Below, in pieces: positions 17,657 to 25,992 of a stretch of 39,181 bases of DNA (position 1 is its first letter; each line of letters begins with the position of its first letter). This stretch comes from Roseobacter sinensis. Lineage in GTDB: Bacteria > Pseudomonadota > Alphaproteobacteria > Rhodobacterales > Rhodobacteraceae. Both the position numbers and the translations under genes were made by a program. The stretch is from positions 1 to 39,181 of the forward strand of contig NZ_JALIEB010000002.1 in NCBI RefSeq assembly GCF_025755255.1, in the 5' to 3' direction. Below the pieces are notes generated by a model that did not search any database, was not told where the DNA came from, and saw only the letters and a program-made list of their open reading frames with translations.

Positions 17657-18580
17657 TCAGAGCGTGGCTGCGTCTGCCGGGACCGACCGCAAGGGGATCG
17701 ACGCCTGTTGCGGCAGGTCCGACCCGATCACAATCATCTCTTCGGCTTCGAAGGTCGCGGCGAACCAGACGGCGAGAGCCAGCGCATCGCGGGGCTGCGC
17801 CGATGGCCCATCCACCGCGTCGAGGACGATCTTGGAGGGCGCCCAGACACAAGTCTGGCCGTTCTTCATCGCCCAATCGAGCTCTGTGCGCGTGTTCACC
17901 ACGACGCAGCGATCATCCTTCGACGCCAGCACCCAGGCGTTCTGCTCGATGGCCAGCAGATCGATGCGCCGCTGCGCCATTTTGTGGGCAATCTGAGGCG
18001 CAGGCGTGTCCGACGCGCCGACGCAGAAAATCAGCGGTTTGCCACCGGCTTCGAGTTGGTCGATCCATGCCGTGAGATGCGGCGAGGCAATCGCCCTGTT
18101 GCCGAGGTAGATCAGCTGCGGCTGCGGTGCAGGCCCGTCTTCCGCCAGCCGCGGCGCGTGATCCCGCCGGGCCCGGACAATCTCCACCCCCAGCGCGCCC
18201 GGTCCCCGATCGAGCTTCTCGATCCGAACGAAGGCGCGCATCGCCTGAGGCTCCAGCAGGATGCGCTCAGCCACCCGTTCGGCCAGCGTTTCCAGGAGGT
18301 TGAGCCGTTCGTCGGACAGCTCGACAGCAATCGCCTCGGTGACCTTGTCGTAGCTCAGGATCCGGTCGACATCGTCGTCGATCGGGCCGGTCAGCGGTCG
18401 CACTTCGACCACGATGTTGAAGCAGATCCGCTGCGTCACGCCGCGTTCGGCCTGAAACGCCCCGATCTCGACCTCGACGGTGTGATCGCGCACCGAGATC
18501 CGATCCAGCGGCGCGTCATCGGCGGTGGCCTCGGATCGTTCGCTCGGATGCGCGAAGGCAAGTCTGATCTCGGAGGTCAT
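17657..18580 (-). CDS. folB: Dihydroneopterin aldolase with long C-terminal extension
   Basis: 307 residues, more than twice the usual FolB (about 120). Residues about 25-145 are FolB-like: DRISVRDHTVEVEIGAFQAE, ILSYDKVTEAI, LLETLAERVAERIL (conserved Glu) and FVRIEKLDRGPGALGVEI with the probable catalytic Lys. Residues about 160-307 form a second domain (LIYLGNRAIAS, GGKPLIFCVGAS, ending with a DALALAVWFAATFEAEEMIVIG block) that resembles the end of amino-acid-kinase-type folds; this is a guess from pattern. FolB cleaves dihydroneopterin to hydroxymethyl-dihydropterin. The ATG at 18580 has GAAAGG about nine bases upstream. First gene of folB-folP-glmM. Confidence 0.9.
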   Translation of the reverse strand: MTSEIRLAFAHPSERSEATADDAPLDRISVRDHTVEVEIGAFQAERGVTQRICFNIVVEVRPLTGPIDDDVDRILSYDKVTEAIAVELSDERLNLLETLAERVAERILLEPQAMRAFVRIEKLDRGPGALGVEIVRARRDHAPRLAEDGPAPQPQLIYLGNRAIASPHLTAWIDQLEAGGKPLIFCVGASDTPAPQIAHKMAQRRIDLLAIEQNAWVLASKDDRCVVVNTRTELDWAMKNGQTCVWAPSKIVLDAVDGPSAQPRDALALAVWFAATFEAEEMIVIGSDLPQQASIPLRSVPADAATL

Positions 18581-18673
18581 GGGCAAGGCCTTTCGGTACC
18601 GCTGGCATTCGCCAACGTAAGCGTCACTCGGCCTTTAGCAGCCCCGGCAGCGGCGCGCCAACCCCCGAAAACG

Positions 18674-19312
18674 TCAGTTGCTCGCGGTGCGCCAGGTATG
18701 GCGATAGAAGATGTGTTCGCCGATGGCCGCCGTCTTGGTGTAAACACGGCTCCAGCGCGGGCTGACCGCGGTCGTATGGTAATGCGTCGCACCCTCGGTC
18801 AGCTCAGGCGCCATACCATCCAATGCCGCACGTGCGACCTTGGCGACCCGCTCGAAAGCGCGCGGCTCGGAGATGATCTCCTTATGGCCATCGCAGGTGT
18901 AGGTGAACTGGCATTGGTACTTCTTGCCTGTGCCCTGATTGATGACGCCACAAGCGGACCCTGGGAACCGGTCCGATTCCACCCGGTTGAGGATCACTTC
19001 GGCGACGGCGAACTGGCCTTTGACAGTCTCGCCGCGCGCCTCGAAATAGAGCGCTTCTGCGAGACATTCCAATTCCGGGCCGCCCGTGGCCGGCGGCTGC
19101 GCATCGAGCCAACGTTTGGAGAATTCGACGGGTGTCGTGGCCTTCGGCTCCAAGGCCGTGTCTTGCATCCGGCGCAGGGTCACCTCTTGCAGGTCAACGA
19201 CGGTGCCTTTCTCCGACAATTCATCCTGGTGGGCGAAGCCGGTATCGGCGATCAAAAAGCCCGAAATTAATCCTAATGATAACGAAAAAATCGTTTTGCA
19301 GATCCTACGCAC
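18674..19312 (-). CDS. SleB-like cell wall hydrolase
   Basis: 212 residues. A signal peptide (about 1-27, ends near GFAHQ) precedes a SleB/hydrolase_2 domain from about residue 80: LECLAEALYFEARGE (the Glu of ALYFEARGE is the expected catalytic acid), VAEVILNRVESDRFPGSACG, CQFTYTCDGH and ATHYHTTAVSPRW. Members cleave peptidoglycan glycan strands (lytic transglycosylase-like); here it would act in the periplasm. The GTG start at 19312 has GGGGGA about eight bases upstream. Its promoter region carries a nested palindrome (19364-19390). Confidence 0.92.
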   Translation of the reverse strand: MRRICKTIFSLSLGLISGFLIADTGFAHQDELSEKGTVVDLQEVTLRRMQDTALEPKATTPVEFSKRWLDAQPPATGGPELECLAEALYFEARGETVKGQFAVAEVILNRVESDRFPGSACGVINQGTGKKYQCQFTYTCDGHKEIISEPRAFERVAKVARAALDGMAPELTEGATHYHTTAVSPRWSRVYTKTAAIGEHIFYRHTWRTASN

Positions 19313-19363
19313 AGCGCGTCCCCCAACGGCAGTTCAACGTCGGGTGCTCTACCGATAACGAAA

Positions 19364-19390
19364 GTTGACGTAAAGTTTACGGCCGTCAAC
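19364..19390. promoter_or_regulatory. Nested palindrome upstream of the SleB-like gene
   Basis: Outer arms GTTGACG (19364-19370) and CGTCAAC (19384-19390) enclose an inner GTAAA-G-TTTAC (19370-19380). AACGTCGG occurs on both sides (about 19336 and 19397). The site is 52-78 bases upstream of the hydrolase start, a position typical for an activator or repressor. The binding protein is unknown. Confidence 0.4.
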
Positions 19391-19454
19391 ATGGTTAACG
19401 TCGGCACAGTCTCGCTCAACACGTTATCCGAGCAACTACCATATTTTGTAAGCC

Positions 19455-22004
19455 TTATTCGGACGCATACTGTATATAGCCGTCAATCGCCAGCTGTGCG
19501 GCAGCTAGTCGCGCCACCGGGACCCGGAAAGGAGAGCAGGAGACATAGTCGAATTCCGCATCCCGGCAGAAAGAAATTGATTCGGGGTTGCCGCCATGCT
19601 CACCACAAATCGAGAGCGTCACATCCGGCTGCGCCGCCCGCCCGCGTTCGGCCCCGAGCTTCAGAAGCTCGCCTACGCCGTCGGTATCGAGCACATGAAA
19701 CGGGTCTTCCGGAAAGACCCCCTGCTGCACGTAATCCGACATGAACCGCCCCGCGTCGTCTCGCGAAAGGCCATAGGTCATCTGGGTCAGATCGTTGGTC
19801 CCGAAACTCAGAAATGCGCAATGCGGCGCGATCTCAGCCGCGCGTAACGCAGCGCGCGGCGTCTCGACCATGACACCCAGACGGTAGTCAAACGGCTGAT
19901 CGAGCTCGGTGCGGACGGCGGCGGCGACTGCGTCAATGAAGGTTTTGACGAGCTCGACCTCGCGCCGAGCCGAGACCAGCGGGATCATGATCTCCGGCAC
20001 CACGACCAAGCCTTCTGCGCTGGCCGCGATTGTCGCCTCGAAGATCGCGCGGGCCTGCATCTCGTAGATTTCCGGAACCGTGACCCCCAGCCTAACACCG
20101 CGAAGCCCCAGCATCGGGTTGTATTCCGACATCGAGTCAATCCGGCGGGTGACGTCCGAGAGCGGCAGATCCAGGGCCTCGGCCAGCTCCCGCTGGCGTG
20201 CGCGGTCGGTCGGCAGGAACTCGTGCAAGGGCGGGTCAAAGAGCCGGATGCAGACCGGCCTGCCCTCCATGATGCGAAATAGCTGAGTGAAGTCCGCCCG
20301 CTGCATCGGCAGCAGACGTTCCAGGACCGCGCGCCGGTCTTCCGACGTCTCGGCGAAGATCATCTCGCGCATGACCGTCAAGCGCCCGGGTTCGAAAAAC
20401 ATATGCTCCGTCCGGCAGAGCCCGATCCCCTGCGCATCGAAGTTGCGCGCGGTCTGAGCGTCAGCCGGGGTATCGGCATTGGCCCGGATACCGATATCGC
20501 AGTGGTCGGAGGCCCACTCCATCAGCTTCTGGAAGCTCTCGTCGAGCGCCGCCTCGCGCATCTTGGGCGCACCGGCCAGAACCTGGCCGCTGGATCCATC
20601 GATGGTGATGATCTCCCCCGCCGCGAACACGCGCCCGTCGCGCGCGACCAACTGCTTCTTGCTTGGGCTGAACCGTATGTTCGACGCGCCCACGACGCAG
20701 GGCAAGCCGATCCCCCGTCCGATCACCGCGGCGTGGCTGGTGATGCCGCCCCGCTCGGTCAGCACCGCATGGGCTGCATGCATCCCGCGGATGTCTTCGG
20801 GCGAGGTCTCGCGCCGTACCAGGATGCAGGGATCACCGCGCGCCGCACTTGCCTGTGCCTCGGCAGCGGTAAAGACGATGTGACCCGTGGCCGCACCGGG
20901 ACTTGCCGCGATGCCCCGCCCGATCACATCGCGCTTGGCCAGCGGGCTGATCTGCCGGTGCAACAGCTCCGAGAGCGTGCGGGGCTGGACACGCATCAGC
21001 GCTTCGGCCCGGCTGATGATCTTGTCCTCGGCAAGCTGCACCGCGATTCGCACGGAAGCCTGGCTGGATCGCGCCACGCGCACCCCGTCGAGGATGAAGA
21101 GCTGCCCGTTCTCGATCACGAATTCAACCTGCATCTCTTCGCGCAGTTTGACCCGCATCAGCTCGGCATGTGACTTCAGCGCCCGAAAGGCGTCTGGCGC
21201 CAGCTCTTCCAGCGACGGCCCGCGCGGATCGCGGCCGAGGTAGAGCGCGGCGGCGTTTGCCGCGAGCGCGTCCCGGCCCTGGCTCTGGCTCAGATAGCGC
21301 CCGGTGATCTGCGGCAGACCGGTCTCACCGTCCACGAGTTGCAAGAGACCCGATCCGCACTCGCCATGCCCCAGGCCAAGCGCCATTTCCTGGACCACAA
21401 GCCCGAGCCCGGCGTCGACCGGCGCGCCCTTCGCCTGACGCAGCAGGCGGGCCGAAGTGCCATCCCAGGCCCGCGCCATCGACTTCAGGACCGCGGCGAG
21501 TTGTTCGGCTGGATCGCCGGGAAAGGGCTCTTCCAATTCCGCTTCATAGGCGCGCAGTGCCTCTGCCAACCCATCCGGCCCATCCCCCTCCACATCCTCG
21601 AAGACATCCGGGTCAAGCCGTGCGACATCGACCGCGTAGTTCTCGACAAAGCGTGTGTAGATCGCTCGGGCGGCGGCGTCACCCAGACGCTCGGCCAGTG
21701 CGGTGAAACGTGCCTCGTTCATGCCGATGTTCAGCACGGCACCCGGCCCGCCCCAGTCGGGGTCTTCCGAGGACGGCCGCACGCAGAGCAGGGCCCCGTT
21801 CGGGAACTGCGAGACGATGGCCGCGATATCAGGCATCTCGCCCCGGGCGATCCTCTGTACTGCATCGAAGGACAGCGCGACCGTACGCGGCACCGGCAGC
21901 TCGAGTCGCACCAGCCGTTGCAGGCATTTCGCCCGCCCGCCATGCGTGTCATTCGCAATCGGCGCTGTCGGGGTCACGAGCGTGGTGTGCGGATTATTCT
22001 GCAC
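19455..22004 (-). CDS. Pyruvate,phosphate dikinase-like protein (PEP-binding), altered ATP-site
   Basis: 849 residues with PPDK domain order. The phosphohistidine domain is canonical (ERGGITSHAAVIGRG, His near 422), and the PEP/pyruvate barrel is canonical (GLCRTEHMFF, NPMLGLRGVRL, FLSFGTNDLTQMT, Cys near 800 in SICGEHGG). The N-terminal ATP-grasp half is divergent. The usual VRSGARASMPGMMDT block reads VRPSSEDPDWGGPGAV, and the LQTR motif that binds nucleotide reads LDGV (about 301-304). ATP use is thus doubtful, though PEP/pyruvate chemistry may remain. The GTG at 22004 is chosen because AAAAGG lies at proper spacing; an ATG at 22034 lacks any site. It ends 143 bases before the SleB-like gene. 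Confidence 0.85.
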   Translation of the reverse strand: MQNNPHTTLVTPTAPIANDTHGGRAKCLQRLVRLELPVPRTVALSFDAVQRIARGEMPDIAAIVSQFPNGALLCVRPSSEDPDWGGPGAVLNIGMNEARFTALAERLGDAAARAIYTRFVENYAVDVARLDPDVFEDVEGDGPDGLAEALRAYEAELEEPFPGDPAEQLAAVLKSMARAWDGTSARLLRQAKGAPVDAGLGLVVQEMALGLGHGECGSGLLQLVDGETGLPQITGRYLSQSQGRDALAANAAALYLGRDPRGPSLEELAPDAFRALKSHAELMRVKLREEMQVEFVIENGQLFILDGVRVARSSQASVRIAVQLAEDKIISRAEALMRVQPRTLSELLHRQISPLAKRDVIGRGIAASPGAATGHIVFTAAEAQASAARGDPCILVRRETSPEDIRGMHAAHAVLTERGGITSHAAVIGRGIGLPCVVGASNIRFSPSKKQLVARDGRVFAAGEIITIDGSSGQVLAGAPKMREAALDESFQKLMEWASDHCDIGIRANADTPADAQTARNFDAQGIGLCRTEHMFFEPGRLTVMREMIFAETSEDRRAVLERLLPMQRADFTQLFRIMEGRPVCIRLFDPPLHEFLPTDRARQRELAEALDLPLSDVTRRIDSMSEYNPMLGLRGVRLGVTVPEIYEMQARAIFEATIAASAEGLVVVPEIMIPLVSARREVELVKTFIDAVAAAVRTELDQPFDYRLGVMVETPRAALRAAEIAPHCAFLSFGTNDLTQMTYGLSRDDAGRFMSDYVQQGVFPEDPFHVLDTDGVGELLKLGAERGRAAQPDVTLSICGEHGGNPESISFCRDAEFDYVSCSPFRVPVARLAAAQLAIDGYIQYASE

Positions 22005-22089
22005 TGCGGCATCCTTTTGGTTCGGACGCAGCATAAGACGTGGCGCGCGGCTGGCAAGGCTTAGTGCGCGCGAGTCTGTGTTTGCCGTT

Positions 22090-24342
22090 TCAGCCTTCGA
22101 TCCGGGTCAGATCGGCGACCGAGGTGCAGAGCGTGGTGATCCGGCTGAGCAGGTTGAGGCGATTGCGCCGCACGGTGGCGTTATCGGCATTGATCTTCAC
22201 CGCCTCGAAAAACGCATCAATCGGGGCGCGGAGCGCAGCGAGCGCCGCCATGGCTGTCGCAAAGTCCTGCTTTTCCATGGCAGGTGCAATCTGCGCCTCC
22301 GCCTGATCGAGCGCTTCAAACAGCGCGCGCTCTTCCTTCGTCTCCGCAAACTTCGGATCGGCGCCGTAGGAGTATTCGACCCCATCCGCCTCCTGCGCCT
22401 GGGTCAGAATATTGTTGGCCCGCTTGAACCCCTGGATCAGGTTCTCCCCATCCTCGGTTTTCAGCACATCCGACAACGCCCGCGCGCGCTTCACGAGAAG
22501 GGTCAGATCGTCATTCCCCTCCATCGCGATACAGGCGTCGATGATGTCATGGCGGATACCCTGATCGCGGAGATAGACTTTGAGGCGGTCGTGGAGGAAT
22601 GAGAGGAGATCTATCGTAGCACTAGCTACGACAGCTCTCCATTCAGGCATTAGCGTAGTACTCTTCATGGAGTCTACCAACGCGGAGATTTGCGGGTCTG
22701 ACACTTGGTGGCCAGCTTGCAAGTCAGCCAAAAAGCTCGAGACATTCTCTCGATTCTGTGCCGCGACCTGATCCAGATGATCAGAAACGTGTTTGACAAA
22801 AGCCGCAAAGAACGGTCGCAACTTACCTGACCTTTGATACTTGTTCTGTAGAGAGAGACGAATGTCGTTCTCCAAGACTAACCGAATAACCCCCAAAGCA
22901 GCCCGACGCAGTGCAAAGGGGTCCTTGCTCCCTGTCGGTTTCTCATCAATCGCCCAGAAGCCGGTTAACGTGTCAATCTTGTCCGCCAACGCCACAACGA
23001 CCGAAACTGGCGCGGTCGGCACTTCATCGGAGGGCCCAAGCGGCGAGTAGTGTTCTTCCGCAGCCGCAGCAATCGCTGCGCCCTCTCCTGAAGCTTCGAT
23101 GTAATACCGCCCCATAAGGCCTTGAAGTTCAGGGAACTCATAGACCATCTCGGAGCTCAGATCCGCCTTCGCCAGCCGTGCCGCACGTTCAGCCTGATCT
23201 GCGTCAGCACCGACGACCGGCGCCAGCTCACGGGCCAGCGCGGCGATGCGGTCAATGCGCTCGGCTTGCGTGCCGAGCTTGGCGTGGAAGGTCACGTGTT
23301 TCAACTGCTCCAGCCACGGTTCCATGCCGGCCCGCGCCACACGCAGGTCGTTTTCCCAGAAGAACTTGGCATCCGCCAGCCGGGCCGAGAGCACCTTCTC
23401 GTTGCCCGCGAGGATCGTCGCGCCGTTGTCCGCCGTCTCGCGATTGGCCACGGTGATGAAGCGTTCGATCCGGCCCGTCTTTGGGTTGCGCACGGAAAAG
23501 AACTTCTGATGCTCCTTCATCGAGGTCTGCAGCACCTCGGGCGGCAACTCGAGAAAGTCGTCCGCAATCCGGCCCATCAGCACCACGGGCCATTCCACCA
23601 ACCCCGCGACTTCGGCCAAGAGGCCCTTGTCCTCGACCACCTCCAGACCGCTGGCAAAGGCCATGTTTGTGGCATCATGCCAGATCGCCTCCGCCCGTTC
23701 CTCCGGGTCGAGCACCACGTAGGCGCGCTTGAGCTTTGCCGTGTAATCCTCGAAATTCACGACCGAAAAGCGATCCGGCGCCATGAAGCGGTGACCCGCA
23801 GTCGTGTCACCCGCCGTGATCCCATCCACCTCCAGCGGCACAACCTCCGTGCCCGCCTCATCGCTCAGGATGCAGAGAATGGAGTGCAAGGGCCGCACCC
23901 AGCGCAGGCTGCCCGCGCCCCAGCGCATGGATTTGGGCCAGGGAAAGCTGCGGATGGTTTTCTCGAGCACCTCGCCGATGATCTCCGCCGCCGGGCGACC
24001 GGCTTTCTCGATCCGGGCAAAGAGCACCGCGCCCTTCGGCGTCTCGCGTTCCTCCAGCTGGTCACGGGTGAGCCCGGCGCCCCGCAGGAAGCCTTCGATG
24101 GCCGTCTTGGGCGCATCTGCGCGCGGGCCCTTGCGCTCCTCAACGGTTGCGGGGCTCGCGGCCAGCACACCCTCGACGGTCAGCGTCAGGCGGCGCGGGG
24201 TCGAGAAGGCGCCCGCCCAGGCATAAGTCAGCCCCGCCTCAACCATCCCATCGGTGACGAACTTCTTCAGATCGTCGGCCGCACGGCGTTGCATACGGGC
24301 CGGGATTTCCTCGGAAAAGAGCTCAATCAGCAAATCAGGCAT
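22090..24342 (-). CDS. glyS: Glycine-tRNA ligase beta subunit
   Basis: 750 residues, longer than E. coli GlyS (about 690). The N-terminus [18 protein letters not shown] is diagnostic, with VEWPVVLMG, TSMKEHQKFF, DAKFFWENDL and KTLGTQ-like FHAKLGTQAERI blocks, and the C-terminal anticodon-binding-like region VYLRDQGIRHDIIDACIAM onward. With GlyQ it charges tRNA-Gly. The ATG at 24342 shares one base with the upstream stop (TGATG). From about 22600 to 23155 (residues about 396-580) codon use changes sharply towards AT-rich codons (AGT, ACT, CTA, AGA, GTA, ATA) while the frame stays intact, pointing to an imported block. Confidence 0.97.
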   Translation of the reverse strand: MPDLLIELFSEEIPARMQRRAADDLKKFVTDGMVEAGLTYAWAGAFSTPRRLTLTVEGVLAASPATVEERKGPRADAPKTAIEGFLRGAGLTRDQLEERETPKGAVLFARIEKAGRPAAEIIGEVLEKTIRSFPWPKSMRWGAGSLRWVRPLHSILCILSDEAGTEVVPLEVDGITAGDTTAGHRFMAPDRFSVVNFEDYTAKLKRAYVVLDPEERAEAIWHDATNMAFASGLEVVEDKGLLAEVAGLVEWPVVLMGRIADDFLELPPEVLQTSMKEHQKFFSVRNPKTGRIERFITVANRETADNGATILAGNEKVLSARLADAKFFWENDLRVARAGMEPWLEQLKHVTFHAKLGTQAERIDRIAALARELAPVVGADADQAERAARLAKADLSSEMVYEFPELQGLMGRYYIEASGEGAAIAAAAEEHYSPLGPSDEVPTAPVSVVVALADKIDTLTGFWAIDEKPTGSKDPFALRRAALGVIRLVLENDIRLSLQNKYQRSGKLRPFFAAFVKHVSDHLDQVAAQNRENVSSFLADLQAGHQVSDPQISALVDSMKSTTLMPEWRAVVASATIDLLSFLHDRLKVYLRDQGIRHDIIDACIAMEGNDDLTLLVKRARALSDVLKTEDGENLIQGFKRANNILTQAQEADGVEYSYGADPKFAETKEERALFEALDQAEAQIAPAMEKQDFATAMAALAALRAPIDAFFEAVKINADNATVRRNRLNLLSRITTLCTSVADLTRIEG

Positions 24343-24863
24343 CAGCTGTCATCCCGTTCCGGGCACTCCTCGCCCACAATCGTTCCGTCATAGGCTTTCT
24401 CGCCGCAATCGTTCAGCTCGTGCCAGATGTAGCCGCGCCCGTCGTCGGTGATCACCACGATGCGGTCGACCCCGAAAGCCACGTTCTTTTCGCCGAGGAA
24501 CGGGAGTGCGGTGCCCGCCCGCATCTTATCGGCGATAGCTTGGGCGTCGAAGCAGTCGAACCAATGCGGCGCGTTGCGCGGCGTCGCGACCTCAAGGCCA
24601 ACGTAGGTCTCGGTCAGCATCGGAAGGCTGGCCGAGGTCTCGAAACAGGCGCGGAAACGGATGGGGGAGCTGTCGGCGTCAATCGCCTCGATGGCCTCGG
24701 CGCGGATGGGTTCGGGCTGTTCGGTGGTCAGAGACACCAGCCGCACCTCGGTCACCTCCGCCGTCACCTCCTCGTAAAAGCCGTAGACCTGCAGATAATA
24801 GAGAGCGGCACCCGCAACCGCCCCCGAGATCAAGATGGCACTGCCCACGATCTTGCCGTTCAT
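24342..24863 (-). CDS. DUF6446-like membrane-anchored protein between glyQ and glyS
   Basis: 173 residues. One N-terminal membrane helix or uncleaved signal (about residues 5-24) is followed by a soluble domain with four Cys (RACFET, FDCFDA, NDCGEK, GEECPE) that probably lies in the periplasm. I associate it with the DUF6446 family by its place between glyQ and glyS in Rhodobacteraceae; that assignment is from memory. Start and stop overlap both neighbours (ATGA with glyQ, TGATG with glyS), so it is translated within the synthetase operon. Nothing in the sequence suggests a role in aminoacylation. Confidence 0.75.
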   Translation of the reverse strand: MNGKIVGSAILISGAVAGAALYYLQVYGFYEEVTAEVTEVRLVSLTTEQPEPIRAEAIEAIDADSSPIRFRACFETSASLPMLTETYVGLEVATPRNAPHWFDCFDAQAIADKMRAGTALPFLGEKNVAFGVDRIVVITDDGRGYIWHELNDCGEKAYDGTIVGEECPERDDS

Positions 24864-25831
24864 GCAGCGCTGTCCGGTTGCCAGCCGCCGGCTTCGGTCT
24901 GCACGAAAGCATCGGCGCAGAGCTTGGCCAGAGCGCGCACGCGCCCGATGTAGGCCTGCCGCTCGGTCACCGAGATCACGCCGCGCGCATCCAGTAGGTT
25001 GAACATATGGCTCGCCTTGATGCACTGGTCATAGGCGGGATGCACCATGATGATGCGCTTGCCGGTTTTGGGATCGTCCTGCGGCGCCTCCAGGATCTCG
25101 CGGCAATGGGCCTCGGCCTCGTTGAACTGACGCAGCAGCACGTCCGTGTCCGCGGTGTCGAAGTTCCACCGCGCGTATTCCTCTTCGGTCTGTTTGAAGA
25201 CGTCACCATAGGACAGCGCGATGGGCGACACCTCTTTGCCGTCAGCGCCCCTGCGGGGCGACGGATCGTTGAACGGCATGTCCATGACGTGATCGACGCC
25301 CAGCACATACATCGCCAGCCGCTCCAGCCCGTAAGTCAGCTCGCCCGAGACGGGGTGGCAGTCATGCCCGCCGACCTGCTGGAAATAGGTGAACTGGCTG
25401 ACTTCCATGCCGTCGCACCAGACCTCCCAGCCCAATCCCCAGGCGCCGAGCGTCGGGCTCTCCCAGTCGTCCTCGACAAAGCGGATGTCGTGCAGGCCCA
25501 TGTCGATCCCGATGGCCGCCAGCGAGCCGAGGTAGAGCTCCTGCAGATCGGGCGGGCTGGGTTTGATCAGCACCTGATACTGGTAATAGTGCTGCAGCCG
25601 GTTCGGGTTCTCGCCATAGCGCCCATCGGTGGGGCGGCGTGAGGGCTGCACATAGGCCGCGGCCCAGGCCTGCGTGCCAAGCGAGCGCAGCGTTGTGGCC
25701 GGATGGAAGGTGCCAGCACCCACCTCCATGTCGTAAGGCTGCAGAATGGCGCAGCCCTTCGCCGCCCAATAGGTCTGCAATCTCAGGATGATCTCCTGAA
25801 AGGATTTCGGAGCATCGCTTGTCTGGGACAT
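24860..25831 (-). CDS. glyQ: Glycine-tRNA ligase alpha subunit
   Basis: 323 residues. It shows the class II synthetase alpha-subunit signature from the start: [87 protein letters not shown] and [10 protein letters not shown]. It holds the active site for glycyl-adenylate formation in the alpha2beta2 enzyme. It is the first gene of glyQ-DUF6446-like-glyS, with an ATGA overlap to the next gene. The C-terminal tail is slightly longer than in E. coli. The region upstream (25832-25992) is shared with a divergent gene. Confidence 0.99.
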   Translation of the reverse strand: MSQTSDAPKSFQEIILRLQTYWAAKGCAILQPYDMEVGAGTFHPATTLRSLGTQAWAAAYVQPSRRPTDGRYGENPNRLQHYYQYQVLIKPSPPDLQELYLGSLAAIGIDMGLHDIRFVEDDWESPTLGAWGLGWEVWCDGMEVSQFTYFQQVGGHDCHPVSGELTYGLERLAMYVLGVDHVMDMPFNDPSPRRGADGKEVSPIALSYGDVFKQTEEEYARWNFDTADTDVLLRQFNEAEAHCREILEAPQDDPKTGKRIIMVHPAYDQCIKASHMFNLLDARGVISVTERQAYIGRVRALAKLCADAFVQTEAGGWQPDSAA

Positions 25832-25992
25832 GAAACGGCGGCCTCGGGATGGTCTTGCGCGCCTTACCTACGTGTGTGGACTGGAGGCGTCAATTGGCGC
25901 TTTGCTGATATTTCCCGCCATTGTCTTGTGGCCAAGCCGGTGATTTCCTGATTATCTGTGCCGGATTTTTGAGGCCAGAGGTGAGCAGGCAG

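Noticed and set aside
16568-19270. Long plus-strand open frame (about 900 codons) opposite folP, folB and the SleB-like gene
   Set aside because: It is a shadow frame produced by GC-biased codons; the minus strand carries proteins with clear catalytic motifs, and the plus frame shows only low-complexity Arg/His/Asp-rich sequence.
22600-23155. Insertion sequence or intron within glyS
   Set aside because: The glyS frame runs through without stop or frameshift and no terminal inverted repeats or transposase are visible; recombination fits better.
23122-24393. Plus-strand open frame opposite the start of glyS
   Set aside because: Shadow frame; glyS is certain and the frame ends where codon use changes.
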